From Oscillospiraceae bacterium (GTDB lineage Bacteria; Bacillota; Clostridia; UMGS1810): a stretch of DNA of 22,736 nt. The position numbers and the translations under genes were made by a program. The notes beneath the pieces were generated by a model. The model was not told where the DNA came from. It was given only the letters and a program-made list of their open reading frames with translations, and did not search any database. Positions 7,573-14,857 of the stretch are shown piece by piece. Every line of letters begins with the position of its first letter. Position 1 is the stretch's first letter. The stretch covers positions 1 to 22,736 of the forward strand of contig JAJXRJ010000034.1 of NCBI GenBank assembly GCA_021629085.1, written 5' to 3'.

Positions 7573-7941
7573 ATGGCAAGAATCGCAGGCGTGGATTTGC
7601 CAAATGAAAAACGGGTGGAAATCGGTCTTACCTATATCTTTGGAATTGGCAGAAGCTCTTCCAACAAGATTTTAAAGGAAACCGGTATCAACCCCGACAC
7701 GCGTGTTAAGGACTTGACCGAGGACGAGGTTTCGAAATTAAGAAGCGCAATCGACAAAAACTACCAGGTGGAAGGCGACTTGAGACGCCGGGTTGCACTT
7801 GATATAAAGAGGCTGATGGAAATCGGCTGTTACAGAGGACTGCGTCACCGTCGCGGCCTGCCGGTTCGCGGGCAGAGAACGAAAACCAATGCCCGGACCC
7901 GCAAAGGGCCGAGAAAGACCATGGCCAACAAGAAGAAATAA
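7573..7941 (+). CDS. rpsM: 30S ribosomal protein S13
   Basis: S13 lies in the head of the small subunit and contacts the P-site tRNA and the large subunit. The 122-residue protein begins MARIAGVDLPNEKRVEIGLTYI and ends with the basic RGQRTKTNARTRKGPRKTMANKKK tail; the IFGIGRSSSNKIL motif is a helix-two-turns-helix region. AGGGAGGTG at about 7557-7565 precedes the ATG. It is the first gene of the alpha part, after an unusually long and structured 146-nt gap. Confidence 0.98.
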   Translation: MARIAGVDLPNEKRVEIGLTYIFGIGRSSSNKILKETGINPDTRVKDLTEDEVSKLRSAIDKNYQVEGDLRRRVALDIKRLMEIGCYRGLRHRRGLPVRGQRTKTNARTRKGPRKTMANKKK

Positions 7942-7960
7942 GAGAGGGAGGGATATTGTA

Positions 7961-8350
7961 ATGGCACAAGCTAAAAGAACGCGCAAGCGTCGCGAAAAAA
8001 AGAATATTGAACGAGGAGCCGCGCATATCCGTTCCTCTTTCAACAATACCATTGTCACCATCACCGACACCGCTGGAAACGCCCTTTCGTGGGCCAGCGC
8101 CGGCGGCTTGGGCTTCCGCGGTTCGCGTAAAAGCACGCCGTTTGCATCTCAAATGGCTGCGGAAACCGCTGCGAAAGCTGCAATGGAGCACGGTTTAAAA
8201 ACAGTTGAAGTATTTGTAAAAGGCCCCGGCGCCGGCCGTGAAGCGGCTATCCGTGCGCTTCAGACTGCAGGACTTGAGGTCAGCATGATTAAAGACGTGA
8301 CCCCGATTCCTCACAACGGCTGCCGGCCGCCGAAAAGAAGAAGAGTATAA
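7961..8350 (+). CDS. rpsK: 30S ribosomal protein S11
   Basis: S11 forms part of the small-subunit platform near the Shine-Dalgarno helix. The 129-residue product starts MAQAKRTRKRREKKN, carries HIRSSFNNTIVTITD and ends in the conserved DVTPIPHNGCRPPKRRRV. I start at ATG 7961, 8 nt after GGAGGG at 7947-7952; the frame is open upstream into rpsM, but that extension is not part of S11. Confidence 0.98.
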   Translation: MAQAKRTRKRREKKNIERGAAHIRSSFNNTIVTITDTAGNALSWASAGGLGFRGSRKSTPFASQMAAETAAKAAMEHGLKTVEVFVKGPGAGREAAIRALQTAGLEVSMIKDVTPIPHNGCRPPKRRRV

Positions 8351-8372
8351 TTACAGGAGGTGTGTATAAAGT

Positions 8373-8999
8373 ATGGCGAGATATACCGGTGCAGTTTGCC
8401 GCCTTTGCCGCAGAGAAGGGCAAAAGCTTTTCTTAAAAGGCGCAAGATGCTACAGCGATAAATGTTCGGTTGGGAAACGGCCCTATGCGCCCGGCCAACA
8501 CGGACAGGGCAGAAAGAAACTGTCGGAATACGGCATCCAGCTTCGTGAGAAGCAAAAAGCCAGAAGGTATTACGGCGTTTTAGAATCCCAGTTTGCAAAA
8601 TATTTCACGATGGCGGAAAAAAGAAAAGGCGTTACAGGTGAAAACCTGCTGCAAATTTTAGAGAGCCGTCTGGACAATGTGGTTTACAGACTTGGGTTTG
8701 CCCTTTCAAGACCCGAAGCGCGCCAGCTGGTTTTGCATGGCCACTTCCTTGTAAATGGCAGAAAGGTCAATATCCCCTCGTTCCTGGTCAAAGAAGGCGA
8801 TGTGATTACCATTAAAGAGGGCAGCAGAAGCTTGCCGAAAATCAAGGCCGTGTTGGAAAATACCGAGGGCAAAGTCATTCCCAAATGGCTGGATCTTGAT
8901 ACCAACACCAAACAGGCCAAGGTGGTAAGCCTTTGCGACAGAGATGATATTGACCTTGATATTAAGGAGCATTTGATTGTTGAGTTGTATTCGAAATAA
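8373..8999 (+). CDS. rpsD: 30S ribosomal protein S4 (zinc-binding form)
   Basis: S4 nucleates small-subunit assembly by binding the 16S 5' domain. The 208-residue protein has N-terminal cysteines at 9, 12, 26 and 31 (zinc form) and an S4 RNA-binding domain (ESRLDNVVYRLGFALSRPEARQLVLHGH, about residues 93-120). ACAGGAGGTG at about 8352-8361 precedes the ATG. Its place between rpsK and rpoA matches E. coli and many Clostridia, whereas in B. subtilis rpsD lies elsewhere; so S4 could act on its own operon here. Confidence 0.98.
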   Translation: MARYTGAVCRLCRREGQKLFLKGARCYSDKCSVGKRPYAPGQHGQGRKKLSEYGIQLREKQKARRYYGVLESQFAKYFTMAEKRKGVTGENLLQILESRLDNVVYRLGFALSRPEARQLVLHGHFLVNGRKVNIPSFLVKEGDVITIKEGSRSLPKIKAVLENTEGKVIPKWLDLDTNTKQAKVVSLCDRDDIDLDIKEHLIVELYSK

Positions 9000-9053
9000 T
9001 AGAGCTTCCCTCGAAGTTTATATTATTATGCTTGAATGGAGGGTTGTATAACT

Positions 9054-10010
9054 ATGATAGAGATGGAAAAACCCAAAGTTGAATGTGTGGAACGCAACGA
9101 GGAGGGGACCTATGCGCGCTTTGAAGTGGAACCTTTAGAGCGTGGCTATGGTACAACACTTGGCAACTCACTGCGTAGAGTGCTTCTCTCGTCGCTTCCT
9201 GGGTCTGCAGCAACATCTGTCAAAATCGACGGTGTCCTGCATGAGTTCTCCACCATTCCCGGGGTAAAAGAAGATGTAACCGAAATCATACTGAACATCA
9301 AAAAGCTCATCACAATTGTATATTCCGATACCCCCAAAACCGTCTATATTGACGCAACTGGCGCAGGCGAGGTGCTGGGCCGCGACATCAAGTGCGACCA
9401 TGAGGTGGAAATTGTAAACAAAGACCTCCACATCGCCACGCTGGACGACAATGCAAAGCTCTATATGGAGATTACCATTGCAAACGGCAGGGGCTATGTT
9501 TCGGCAGAAAAAAATAAGGAGAATATGCAGAGTATTATCGGCGTGATTCCCGTGGACTCCATTTATTCTCCTATCTGCAAGGTGAACTACAACGTCACCA
9601 ATACCAGGGTTGGACAGGTAACCGACTATGACAAGCTCTCCTTAGAGCTCTGGTCGGACGGCACCATTACCCCGGAAGAGGCGCTCTCGTTAAGCGCCAA
9701 AATCCTAAACGACCATATGAGTTTGTTTATTGATTTGACAGATGAAATCAAGCACAAAGACATTATGGTGGAAAAAGAGGAAAACAAAAAGGACAAAGTG
9801 TTGGAGCTGACCATTGAAGAACTGGATTTGTCTGTGCGTTCGTTTAACTGCTTAAAGCGCGCTGGCATCAATACGGTGGAAGATTTGGTCAATAAGTCCG
9901 AGGGCGAAATGATGAAAGTTCGCAACCTCGGCCGTAAGTCGCTTGAAGAAGTCATTGCGAAGCTTGACGCACTGGGCCTGGTGTTTTCCAAGGATAATTA
10001 CGACGACTAG
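9054..10010 (+). CDS. rpoA: DNA-directed RNA polymerase subunit alpha
   Basis: The alpha subunit scaffolds RNA polymerase assembly, and its C-terminal domain contacts UP elements and activators. The 318-residue protein shows the alphaNTD signature PLERGYGTTLGNSLRRVLLSS near residues 27-47 and an alphaCTD with RSFNCLKRAGINTVEDLV and RNLGRKSLEEV near the end. ATG 9054 follows GGAGGG at 9038-9043; the in-frame ATG at 9036 overlaps that site and was not chosen. rplQ follows after 33 nt. Confidence 0.97.
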   Translation: MIEMEKPKVECVERNEEGTYARFEVEPLERGYGTTLGNSLRRVLLSSLPGSAATSVKIDGVLHEFSTIPGVKEDVTEIILNIKKLITIVYSDTPKTVYIDATGAGEVLGRDIKCDHEVEIVNKDLHIATLDDNAKLYMEITIANGRGYVSAEKNKENMQSIIGVIPVDSIYSPICKVNYNVTNTRVGQVTDYDKLSLELWSDGTITPEEALSLSAKILNDHMSLFIDLTDEIKHKDIMVEKEENKKDKVLELTIEELDLSVRSFNCLKRAGINTVEDLVNKSEGEMMKVRNLGRKSLEEVIAKLDALGLVFSKDNYDD

Positions 10011-10043
10011 AAATGAATTTGGGAAAAAGGAGGTATATGTGTT

Positions 10044-10385
10044 ATGCCGGGTACTAGAAAACTGGGGCGGGCAACCGACCACAGAAACGCAATGCTCAAA
10101 AACCTGGTGACCTCGCTTTTGGAGAACGGAAAAATTGAAACCACCGTTGCAAAGGCAAAAGAGACCAGAAGCATGGCGGAAAAAATGATCACCCTGGGCA
10201 AACGGAACACGCTTCACACAAGAAGGCAGGCACTCTCGTACATCAAAAAAGAAGACGTGGTAACCAAGCTGTTTGCTGAGATTGCGCCGAAATACGCTGA
10301 GAGAAACGGCGGATATACCAGAATTATTAAAATTGGGCCGCGGCGCGGCGACGCTGCCGAAATGGCTGTTATTGAATTGGTGTAA
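10044..10385 (+). CDS. rplQ: 50S ribosomal protein L17
   Basis: L17 lies near the exit-tunnel side of the large subunit. The 113-residue product begins MPGTRKLGRATDHRNAMLKNL, has EKMITLGKRNTLHTRRQA, and ends with GGYTRIIKIGPRRGDAAEMAVIEL, all family signatures. AAGGAGG at about 10027-10033 precedes the ATG. It is the last gene of the ribosomal block and is followed 7 nt later by an intrinsic terminator. Confidence 0.98.
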   Translation: MPGTRKLGRATDHRNAMLKNLVTSLLENGKIETTVAKAKETRSMAEKMITLGKRNTLHTRRQALSYIKKEDVVTKLFAEIAPKYAERNGGYTRIIKIGPRRGDAAEMAVIELV

Positions 10386-10392
10386 TAAATGG

Positions 10393-10424
10393 GGCTGCCC
10401 TGATTGTGGGCGGCCTTTTTCTTT
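10393..10424 (+). terminator. Intrinsic terminator of the ribosomal superoperon
   Basis: An 8-bp stem (10393-10400 with 10408-10415, one G-T pair) encloses a 7-nt loop and is followed directly by TTTTT at 10416-10420 and further T residues. It sits just after the rplQ stop. Confidence 0.9.
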
Positions 10425-10447
10425 GCAAAATTTGGAGAAATTTGTGC

Positions 10448-10476
10448 TTGACAAATTTTTTGCAATGTGGTATGAT
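10448..10476 (+). promoter_or_regulatory. Sigma-A promoter of the ABC importer operon
   Basis: A perfect -35 TTGACA at 10448-10453 and a -10 TATGAT at 10471-10476 are separated by exactly 17 nt. Transcription would start near 10483, about 160 nt before the first start codon. Confidence 0.85.
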
Positions 10477-10499
10477 AATCATAATTCATGAGGCCAAGA

Positions 10500-10612
10500 T
10501 GAGGATAGAAGAGATGAGGAAAGAAAAGCTGAGGCGTTTGTTTTTTATATGCGTGAAGGTCTTCTTTTGTCCGGTGCGGCGGGAGGAGGCTTTTCTTTTA
10601 CCCAAAATCTGA
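10500..10612 (+). other. Possible leader ORF and long-range hairpin upstream of the importer
   Basis: A 37-codon ORF (MRIEEMRKEKLRRLFFICVK...) opens at ATG 10500, with a second in-frame ATG at 10515 preceded by GAGGA at 10501-10505. It contains five Phe codons, including two FF pairs, but no Trp or Tyr. AAAGAAAAGC (10520-10529) is exactly complementary to GCTTTTCTTT (10589-10598), so the ORF region could fold on itself. No T-box core or clear terminator is visible before the binding-protein gene. I cannot say whether it is translated; it may be an attenuator-type leader or chance. Confidence 0.3.
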
Positions 10613-10641
10613 GCCTACAAATAAAAAAGGATGGATGCAGT

Positions 10642-11637
10642 ATGAAAACGAAGATTTTGGCTTGTCTGTTTGCGGTGGCTTTGATGGGGAGCATGTTCAC
10701 TGGATGCGGTGACAGTGCGCCGGGGAAGGATGCGCAAACAGAAGACGGTAAGGTGTATCAAATCGGTATCACCCAGTTTTCCGACCACGGCTCGCTGGAC
10801 AACTGCCGGGAAGGTTTTTTGCAGGGCCTTGCAAAAGAAGGCTTTGTGGAAGGTGAAAATCTCAAAGTGGACTATCAGTCTGCACAGAATGAAATGGCAA
10901 AGGTTACGCAAATTGCGCAGGCCTTTGTAAACGACAACAAAGATTTGGTGTGCGGCATTGCCACACCGTCTGCACAGGGGCTTTACGCGGCGGCATATGA
11001 AAAGGGGATTCCGGTCATCTTTAACGCGGTGAATGACCCGGTTGCGGCAAAGCTTGCCGTATCAAGCACACAGCCTATGGAGGGCATTACCGGCGTGAGC
11101 GACGAGCTGCCGGTGGAGGATCAGCTAAAGCTCATCCGTGCGGTGCTGCCCGAAGCAAAAACCATTGGGATTCTCTATACCACCAGTGAGGCAAACAGTG
11201 TCAGTACCATTCAAATTTACAAGGACTTAGCGCCCAAATACGGGTTTGAAATTTTGGAAAAGGGCATTACCAAGCAGGCGGAAATTCCGCAGGTGATGGA
11301 TGTTTTGCTGCCCGAGGTGGACTGCATCAGCAATATGACCGACAACACTGTGGTTTCAGGGCTGGGCGTCATGCTGGAAAAAGCAAATGCCCAAAATATC
11401 CCGATTTTTGGCTCGGAGGAAGAGCAGGTGCAAAAGGGATGTATCGCGTCGGCCGGCCTGGACTATGTGGAACTGGGCGAAATGGCAGGCGTGATGGCGG
11501 CAAGGGTGCTGCGCGGGGAGGATATTTCCACCATCCCATTTGAAAAAGTGCAGCAGAGTAAAATTACCGTCAACCAGGAAGCGGCATCCGCGCTTGGCAT
11601 TTCCCTTCCAGACGATGTTTTGGCACAGGCAGAATAA
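10642..11637 (+). CDS. ABC transporter substrate-binding lipoprotein (TrpX-like, ABC_sub_bind family)
   Basis: This 331-residue protein would capture a solute outside the membrane for the permease and ATPase that follow. The first 22 residues form a lipoprotein signal (MKTKILACLFAVALMGSMFTGC) with probable lipidated C22. The rest is a two-lobe binding fold of the ABC_sub_bind family, with IGITQFSDHGSLDNCREGF near the N-terminus, IPVIFNAVNDPVAAKL in the middle, and IPIFGSEEEQVQKGCIAS late. A Streptococcus member (TrpX) is linked to tryptophan uptake, but substrates vary and the ligand here is unknown. ATG 10642 follows AAAGGATG at 10626-10633; a longer in-frame start at 10549 would precede the signal peptide by 31 residues and lacks a good ribosome site. 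Confidence 0.92.
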   Translation: MKTKILACLFAVALMGSMFTGCGDSAPGKDAQTEDGKVYQIGITQFSDHGSLDNCREGFLQGLAKEGFVEGENLKVDYQSAQNEMAKVTQIAQAFVNDNKDLVCGIATPSAQGLYAAAYEKGIPVIFNAVNDPVAAKLAVSSTQPMEGITGVSDELPVEDQLKLIRAVLPEAKTIGILYTTSEANSVSTIQIYKDLAPKYGFEILEKGITKQAEIPQVMDVLLPEVDCISNMTDNTVVSGLGVMLEKANAQNIPIFGSEEEQVQKGCIASAGLDYVELGEMAGVMAARVLRGEDISTIPFEKVQQSKITVNQEAASALGISLPDDVLAQAE

Positions 11638-11645
11638 GTGTAATG

Positions 11646-11680
11646 CCGGCGGCAAAATAGGCCGCCGGTCTGATTTTTTT
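11646..11680 (+). terminator. Intra-operon hairpin after the binding-protein gene
   Basis: A perfect 8-bp GC-rich stem (CCGGCGGC at 11646-11653, GCCGCCGG at 11661-11668) with a 7-nt loop is followed, after TCTGA, by TTTTTTT at 11674-11680. The offset T-tract suggests partial termination or 3' protection of the lipoprotein mRNA, which would give more binding protein than permease. Confidence 0.7.
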
Positions 11681-11697
11681 AGATAGGAGTAAAAACG

Positions 11698-12627
11698 ATG
11701 GAAGCATTGGCGGCTTTTTTGTCCGGCCATGCGGCCTTTGGGCTGGTGGCAGGCATTTTAGAGCAGGGGCTCATTTTTGGCATTATGGCGCTGGGCGTTT
11801 ACATCAGCTATAAAATATTGGATTTCCCTGACCTTTCGGTGGACGGCACCTTCCCGCTGGGCGCAGCGGTTGCCACCCGCATGATTTTGTCGGGGCAAAA
11901 CCCATGGCTGAGCTTGCTGGCCGCATTTTTTGCGGGCGCGGCTGCCGGGTGCCTGACGGGTTTTTTCAACGTCAAACTCAAAATTAAAGACCTTCTTTGC
12001 GGTATTTTGGTGATGACGCTGCTCTATTCCGTCAACTATCGGATTGCCGGTGCGCCTAACCAGTTTTTTATGGGGGCCGACACCATCTTTTCCCAGGTAA
12101 ACGGCCTGTTTGGCAGCCTTCCGCGTGCGCTCTCGCCTTACATGGCGCTTTTGGTAGCATTTGTGATTACGCTTTTGGCAAAGTATGTGCTAGACTGGTA
12201 TTTAAGCACAAAATCCGGATTTTTACTGCGCAGCGTGGGAGACAACCCCGGCCTGGTGGTAACGCTTGCGCAAAGCCCCGGAAAAATCAAGGTGATTGGG
12301 CTTGCTATTTCCAATGGCCTGGTGGCGCTTGCCGGTGCGGTGAGCTGCCAGCGCAATGTACAGTTTGACATTTCCTCGGGCACCGGCACCATTGTGATGG
12401 GGCTTGCGGCGGTGATTATCGGTACCACAGTGTTTCAAAAGCTCAAGTTTATGCGCATCACATCCGCTGTGCTTGTGGGTATGGTAGTGTATAAGGCGTG
12501 TATTACCATTGCGATTAGTTTGGGGCTGCAGTCGTCCGATATGAACATGGTCATCACCATTTTGTTTGTGCTCACGCTTGTATTAAACGATTTTTTTGCG
12601 AAAAAAAGGAGGGTGGGCAATGCTTGA
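11698..12627 (+). CDS. ABC transporter permease (BPD_transp_2 / COG4120-like)
   Basis: This 309-residue integral membrane protein is the presumed channel of the importer. It is hydrophobic throughout, with about eight to nine membrane segments, and has the family traits GIMALGVYISYKILDFPDLSVDGTFPLGAAV near the N-terminus and an early GFFNVKLKIKDLLCGILVMTLLYSVN. It belongs to the branched-chain/ribose permease superfamily and pairs regularly with ABC_sub_bind proteins. ATG 11698 follows a TAGGAG site. Its 3' end overlaps the ATPase gene by 8 nt, so the two are translationally coupled. Confidence 0.93.
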   Translation: MEALAAFLSGHAAFGLVAGILEQGLIFGIMALGVYISYKILDFPDLSVDGTFPLGAAVATRMILSGQNPWLSLLAAFFAGAAAGCLTGFFNVKLKIKDLLCGILVMTLLYSVNYRIAGAPNQFFMGADTIFSQVNGLFGSLPRALSPYMALLVAFVITLLAKYVLDWYLSTKSGFLLRSVGDNPGLVVTLAQSPGKIKVIGLAISNGLVALAGAVSCQRNVQFDISSGTGTIVMGLAAVIIGTTVFQKLKFMRITSAVLVGMVVYKACITIAISLGLQSSDMNMVITILFVLTLVLNDFFAKKRRVGNA

Positions 12628-13393
12628 ACTGCAACACATTGACAAAACCTTTTTTCGCGGCACGGTAAATGAAAAAGTGCTGTTTGACAATTTTAATTTG
12701 ACCGTGGCAGATGGACAGTTTGTTTCAGTGGTGGGCAGCAACGGTTCGGGAAAAACCACGCTGTTAAACATTGTTTCAGGCGATATGCCTATTGACGGCG
12801 GCACCATAGCGCTAAACGGGCAGCCTTTAAACCGGCTGCGCAATTTTAAGCGGGCGCGGCACATTGCCCGCGTGTTTCAGGATCCGGCTATGGGCACCTG
12901 CCCGTCTATGACCATTTTTGAAAATCTGTCGGTTGCCGATAACAAATTAAAAGCCTATAACCTCACCGGCGGGCTCAATCTCAAACGCAAGGAATTTTAC
13001 CAGCAGCAGCTTGAGCAGCTGGGGCTGGGGCTGGAAAACCGGCTGGACACCCGTGCGGCCAACCTTTCCGGCGGGCAGCGGCAGGCGCTGGCGCTCATCA
13101 TGGCCACCATGGTTCCGCCAGATTTGCTGCTTTTAGATGAACACACTGCCGCGCTGGATCCCAAATCGGGCGATATTGTGATGGAGCTGACGCAAAAGAT
13201 TGTAGAAAGCATGCACATTACCACGCTGATGGTGACGCACAATCTGCGCTATGCGGCAAACTTCGGCGACCGTGCGGTGATGATGCACGAGGGAAATATT
13301 GTGCTGGATGTGGCGGGGGAAGACAAAAAGAATACTGCCATTGACGACTATTTAAAACTGTTTAACGAAATCAGCATTGAATGCGGGAACTAA
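12620..13393 (+). CDS. ABC transporter ATP-binding protein (COG1101-like)
   Basis: This is the cytoplasmic ATPase of the importer, 257 residues. It has Walker A GSNGSGKTT (39-47), Q-loop Q87, signature LSGGQ (149-153), Walker B LLLLD plus catalytic E174 (169-174), and switch histidine H207. The D-loop stretch reads DEHTAALD, with His where most ATPases have Pro, a trait I associate with this subfamily. ATG 12620 is chosen because AGGAGGG lies about 6 nt upstream; the frame opens earlier at 12596, inside the permease gene. A terminator follows the stop. Confidence 0.94.
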   Translation: MLELQHIDKTFFRGTVNEKVLFDNFNLTVADGQFVSVVGSNGSGKTTLLNIVSGDMPIDGGTIALNGQPLNRLRNFKRARHIARVFQDPAMGTCPSMTIFENLSVADNKLKAYNLTGGLNLKRKEFYQQQLEQLGLGLENRLDTRAANLSGGQRQALALIMATMVPPDLLLLDEHTAALDPKSGDIVMELTQKIVESMHITTLMVTHNLRYAANFGDRAVMMHEGNIVLDVAGEDKKNTAIDDYLKLFNEISIECGN

Positions 13394-13396
13394 ACC

Positions 13397-13428
13397 AAAG
13401 CGGCTTTTGACAGGCCGCTTTTATTTTT
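13397..13428 (+). terminator. Terminator of the ABC importer operon
   Basis: A perfect 8-bp stem (AAAGCGGC at 13397-13404, GCCGCTTT at 13414-13421) with a 9-nt loop is followed by TATTTTT. It begins 4 nt after the ATPase stop. Confidence 0.88.
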
Positions 13429-13475
13429 GCCGTTTTTGGGAAATACTTAGGTAAAACCAAAAAGGAGCGGATAGC

Positions 13476-14780
13476 ATGCACGAGAGCATTTGGAGCAGTG
13501 CATTGGGGCAAACTTCCCAAAATATACTGGACGGCGATATCAAAACCCAAGTGGCAGTGGTAGGCGGCGGCCTTGCGGGAATTTTAACGGCACATTTTTT
13601 AAAGCAGGCCGGTATAGACTGTGTGGTGCTGGAGGCCGACCGGGTTGGCGCGGGGATAACCAAAAATTCCACGGCAAAAATCACCTCCCAGCACGGCGCA
13701 ATATATTACAATTTGACAAAGGATGTGTCCAAAGAAGCAGCGGCGCAGTATTACCGTGCAAACCAGCAGGCGTTAAGCGTGTATCGGGAGATGTGCAAGC
13801 CGATGGAGTGCGATTTTTTGGATGCGGATAATTACGTCTTTTCCCGGACAGACCGGGAAAGCATGGAGCGGGAGGCAGAGGCCGCACAGGCCATTGGCGC
13901 AGAGGCGGAATTTACCGAGCATACAGAACTCCCGTTTGCGGTTGCGGGGGCAGTGAAATTTCCAAATCAGGCACAGTTTCATGTGATCAAATTTTTAAAC
14001 GCGGCTGTAAACGGCCTCACCGTTTACGAGCACACCATGGCAAAAAAAATAGAGGACGGCTGTGTTTATACAAACCGCGGCAAGGTGGCTGCCGACGCGA
14101 TTGTAGTGGCAACGCACTTTCCGATTTTAAATTCCAAGGGTATGTATTTTGCAAAAATGTACCAGCAGCGTTCTTATGTGCTGGCGTTAAACCAGGTGCC
14201 GCCACTGTCCGGTATGTATATTGACCAGGCGCAAAACGGGCATTCATTCCGAAGCTACGGGGATTTTCTCTTACTTGGCGGTGAAAGCCATCGGACGGGA
14301 AAGCAAAGCGGCGCCTATGATGCGCTCAAACGTGCGGCAAACACGCTGTATCCGGATGCCAAAATCGCATATGAATGGTCTACGCAAGACTGTATGACGC
14401 TGGATAAGATTCCCTATATCGGCCGGTATTCCAGACAAGACGACAACCTTTATGTTGCCACGGGATTTAACAAGTGGGGCATGACGTCTTCTATGGCGGT
14501 GGCGTTGCTGTTAAAGGATTTGATTTGCGGCAAGGAAAATGAATTTGCTACACTGTTTGACCCACACCGCGGGATGCTCAAAAAACAGCTTGCCATCAAT
14601 TTGGGCGAGAGTGTAAAAAACTTGCTCACGCCAACGCCCAGGCGCTGCCCCCACTTGGGCTGTGCCTTAAAGTGGAACCCGCAGGAGCACAGCTGGGATT
14701 GCCCCTGTCATGGGTCGAGGTTTGGCGAGGATGGGCGAATCATTGATAACCCGGCCCTTCATAGCGCAAAAGTCAAATAA
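13476..14780 (+). CDS. FAD-dependent oxidoreductase with C-terminal Rieske [2Fe-2S] domain (YhfW-like)
   Basis: This 434-residue cytoplasmic protein fuses a DAO-type flavin domain to a small Rieske domain. The N-terminal dinucleotide fold has VAVVGGGLAG (about residues 26-35) and a downstream acidic residue in VVLEAD. A second conserved block, YVATGFNKWGMTSS, lies before residue 350. The Rieske motifs CPHLGC (C391, H393) and CPCHGS (C409, H412) supply the cluster ligands, with C396/C411 as the likely disulphide pair. It resembles B. subtilis YhfW, which is longer by about 70 residues; the substrate is unknown. ATG 13476 follows AAAGGAG. No clear promoter was found: the TTGACA at 13407-13412 lies in the preceding terminator loop and lacks a matching -10. 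Confidence 0.9.
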   Translation: MHESIWSSALGQTSQNILDGDIKTQVAVVGGGLAGILTAHFLKQAGIDCVVLEADRVGAGITKNSTAKITSQHGAIYYNLTKDVSKEAAAQYYRANQQALSVYREMCKPMECDFLDADNYVFSRTDRESMEREAEAAQAIGAEAEFTEHTELPFAVAGAVKFPNQAQFHVIKFLNAAVNGLTVYEHTMAKKIEDGCVYTNRGKVAADAIVVATHFPILNSKGMYFAKMYQQRSYVLALNQVPPLSGMYIDQAQNGHSFRSYGDFLLLGGESHRTGKQSGAYDALKRAANTLYPDAKIAYEWSTQDCMTLDKIPYIGRYSRQDDNLYVATGFNKWGMTSSMAVALLLKDLICGKENEFATLFDPHRGMLKKQLAINLGESVKNLLTPTPRRCPHLGCALKWNPQEHSWDCPCHGSRFGEDGRIIDNPALHSAKVK

Positions 14781-14795
14781 TATTGGTTGACTTTT
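14768..14795 (+). repeat. Inverted repeat spanning the end of the Rieske gene and the larA-like promoter -35
   Basis: AAAAGTCAA (14768-14776) and TTGACTTTT (14787-14795) are a perfect 9-nt inverted repeat with a 10-nt spacer, giving arm centres 19 nt apart. The right arm contains the -35 hexamer. It could be a repressor operator, or a weak terminator of the Rieske gene. Confidence 0.55.
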
Positions 14796-14815
14796 CGCCT
14801 TTGCCGTGATAGAAT
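14787..14815 (+). promoter_or_regulatory. Sigma-A promoter of the LarA-like/PHP/HAD/gnd operon
   Basis: -35 TTGACT at 14787-14792 and -10 TAGAAT at 14810-14815 have a 17-nt spacer. The expected start is near 14822, giving a leader of about 36 nt. Confidence 0.75.
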
Positions 14816-14857
14816 TTTTTTGTGGAAGAAAATGACAGGAGTTTGTGAGGTGCGGGA

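Noticed and set aside
10549..10641. N-terminal extension of the importer lipoprotein to 10549.
   Set aside because: It would put 31 residues before a clear lipoprotein signal peptide; ATG 10642 has a good ribosome site.
10483..10641. T-box or known riboswitch in the importer leader.
   Set aside because: No T-box core or other conserved riboswitch motif was recognised by eye; only the hairpin and mini-ORF are seen.
13407..13448. TTGACA as a promoter for the Rieske gene.
   Set aside because: It lies in the loop and arm of a terminator and has no -10 at 16-18 nt.
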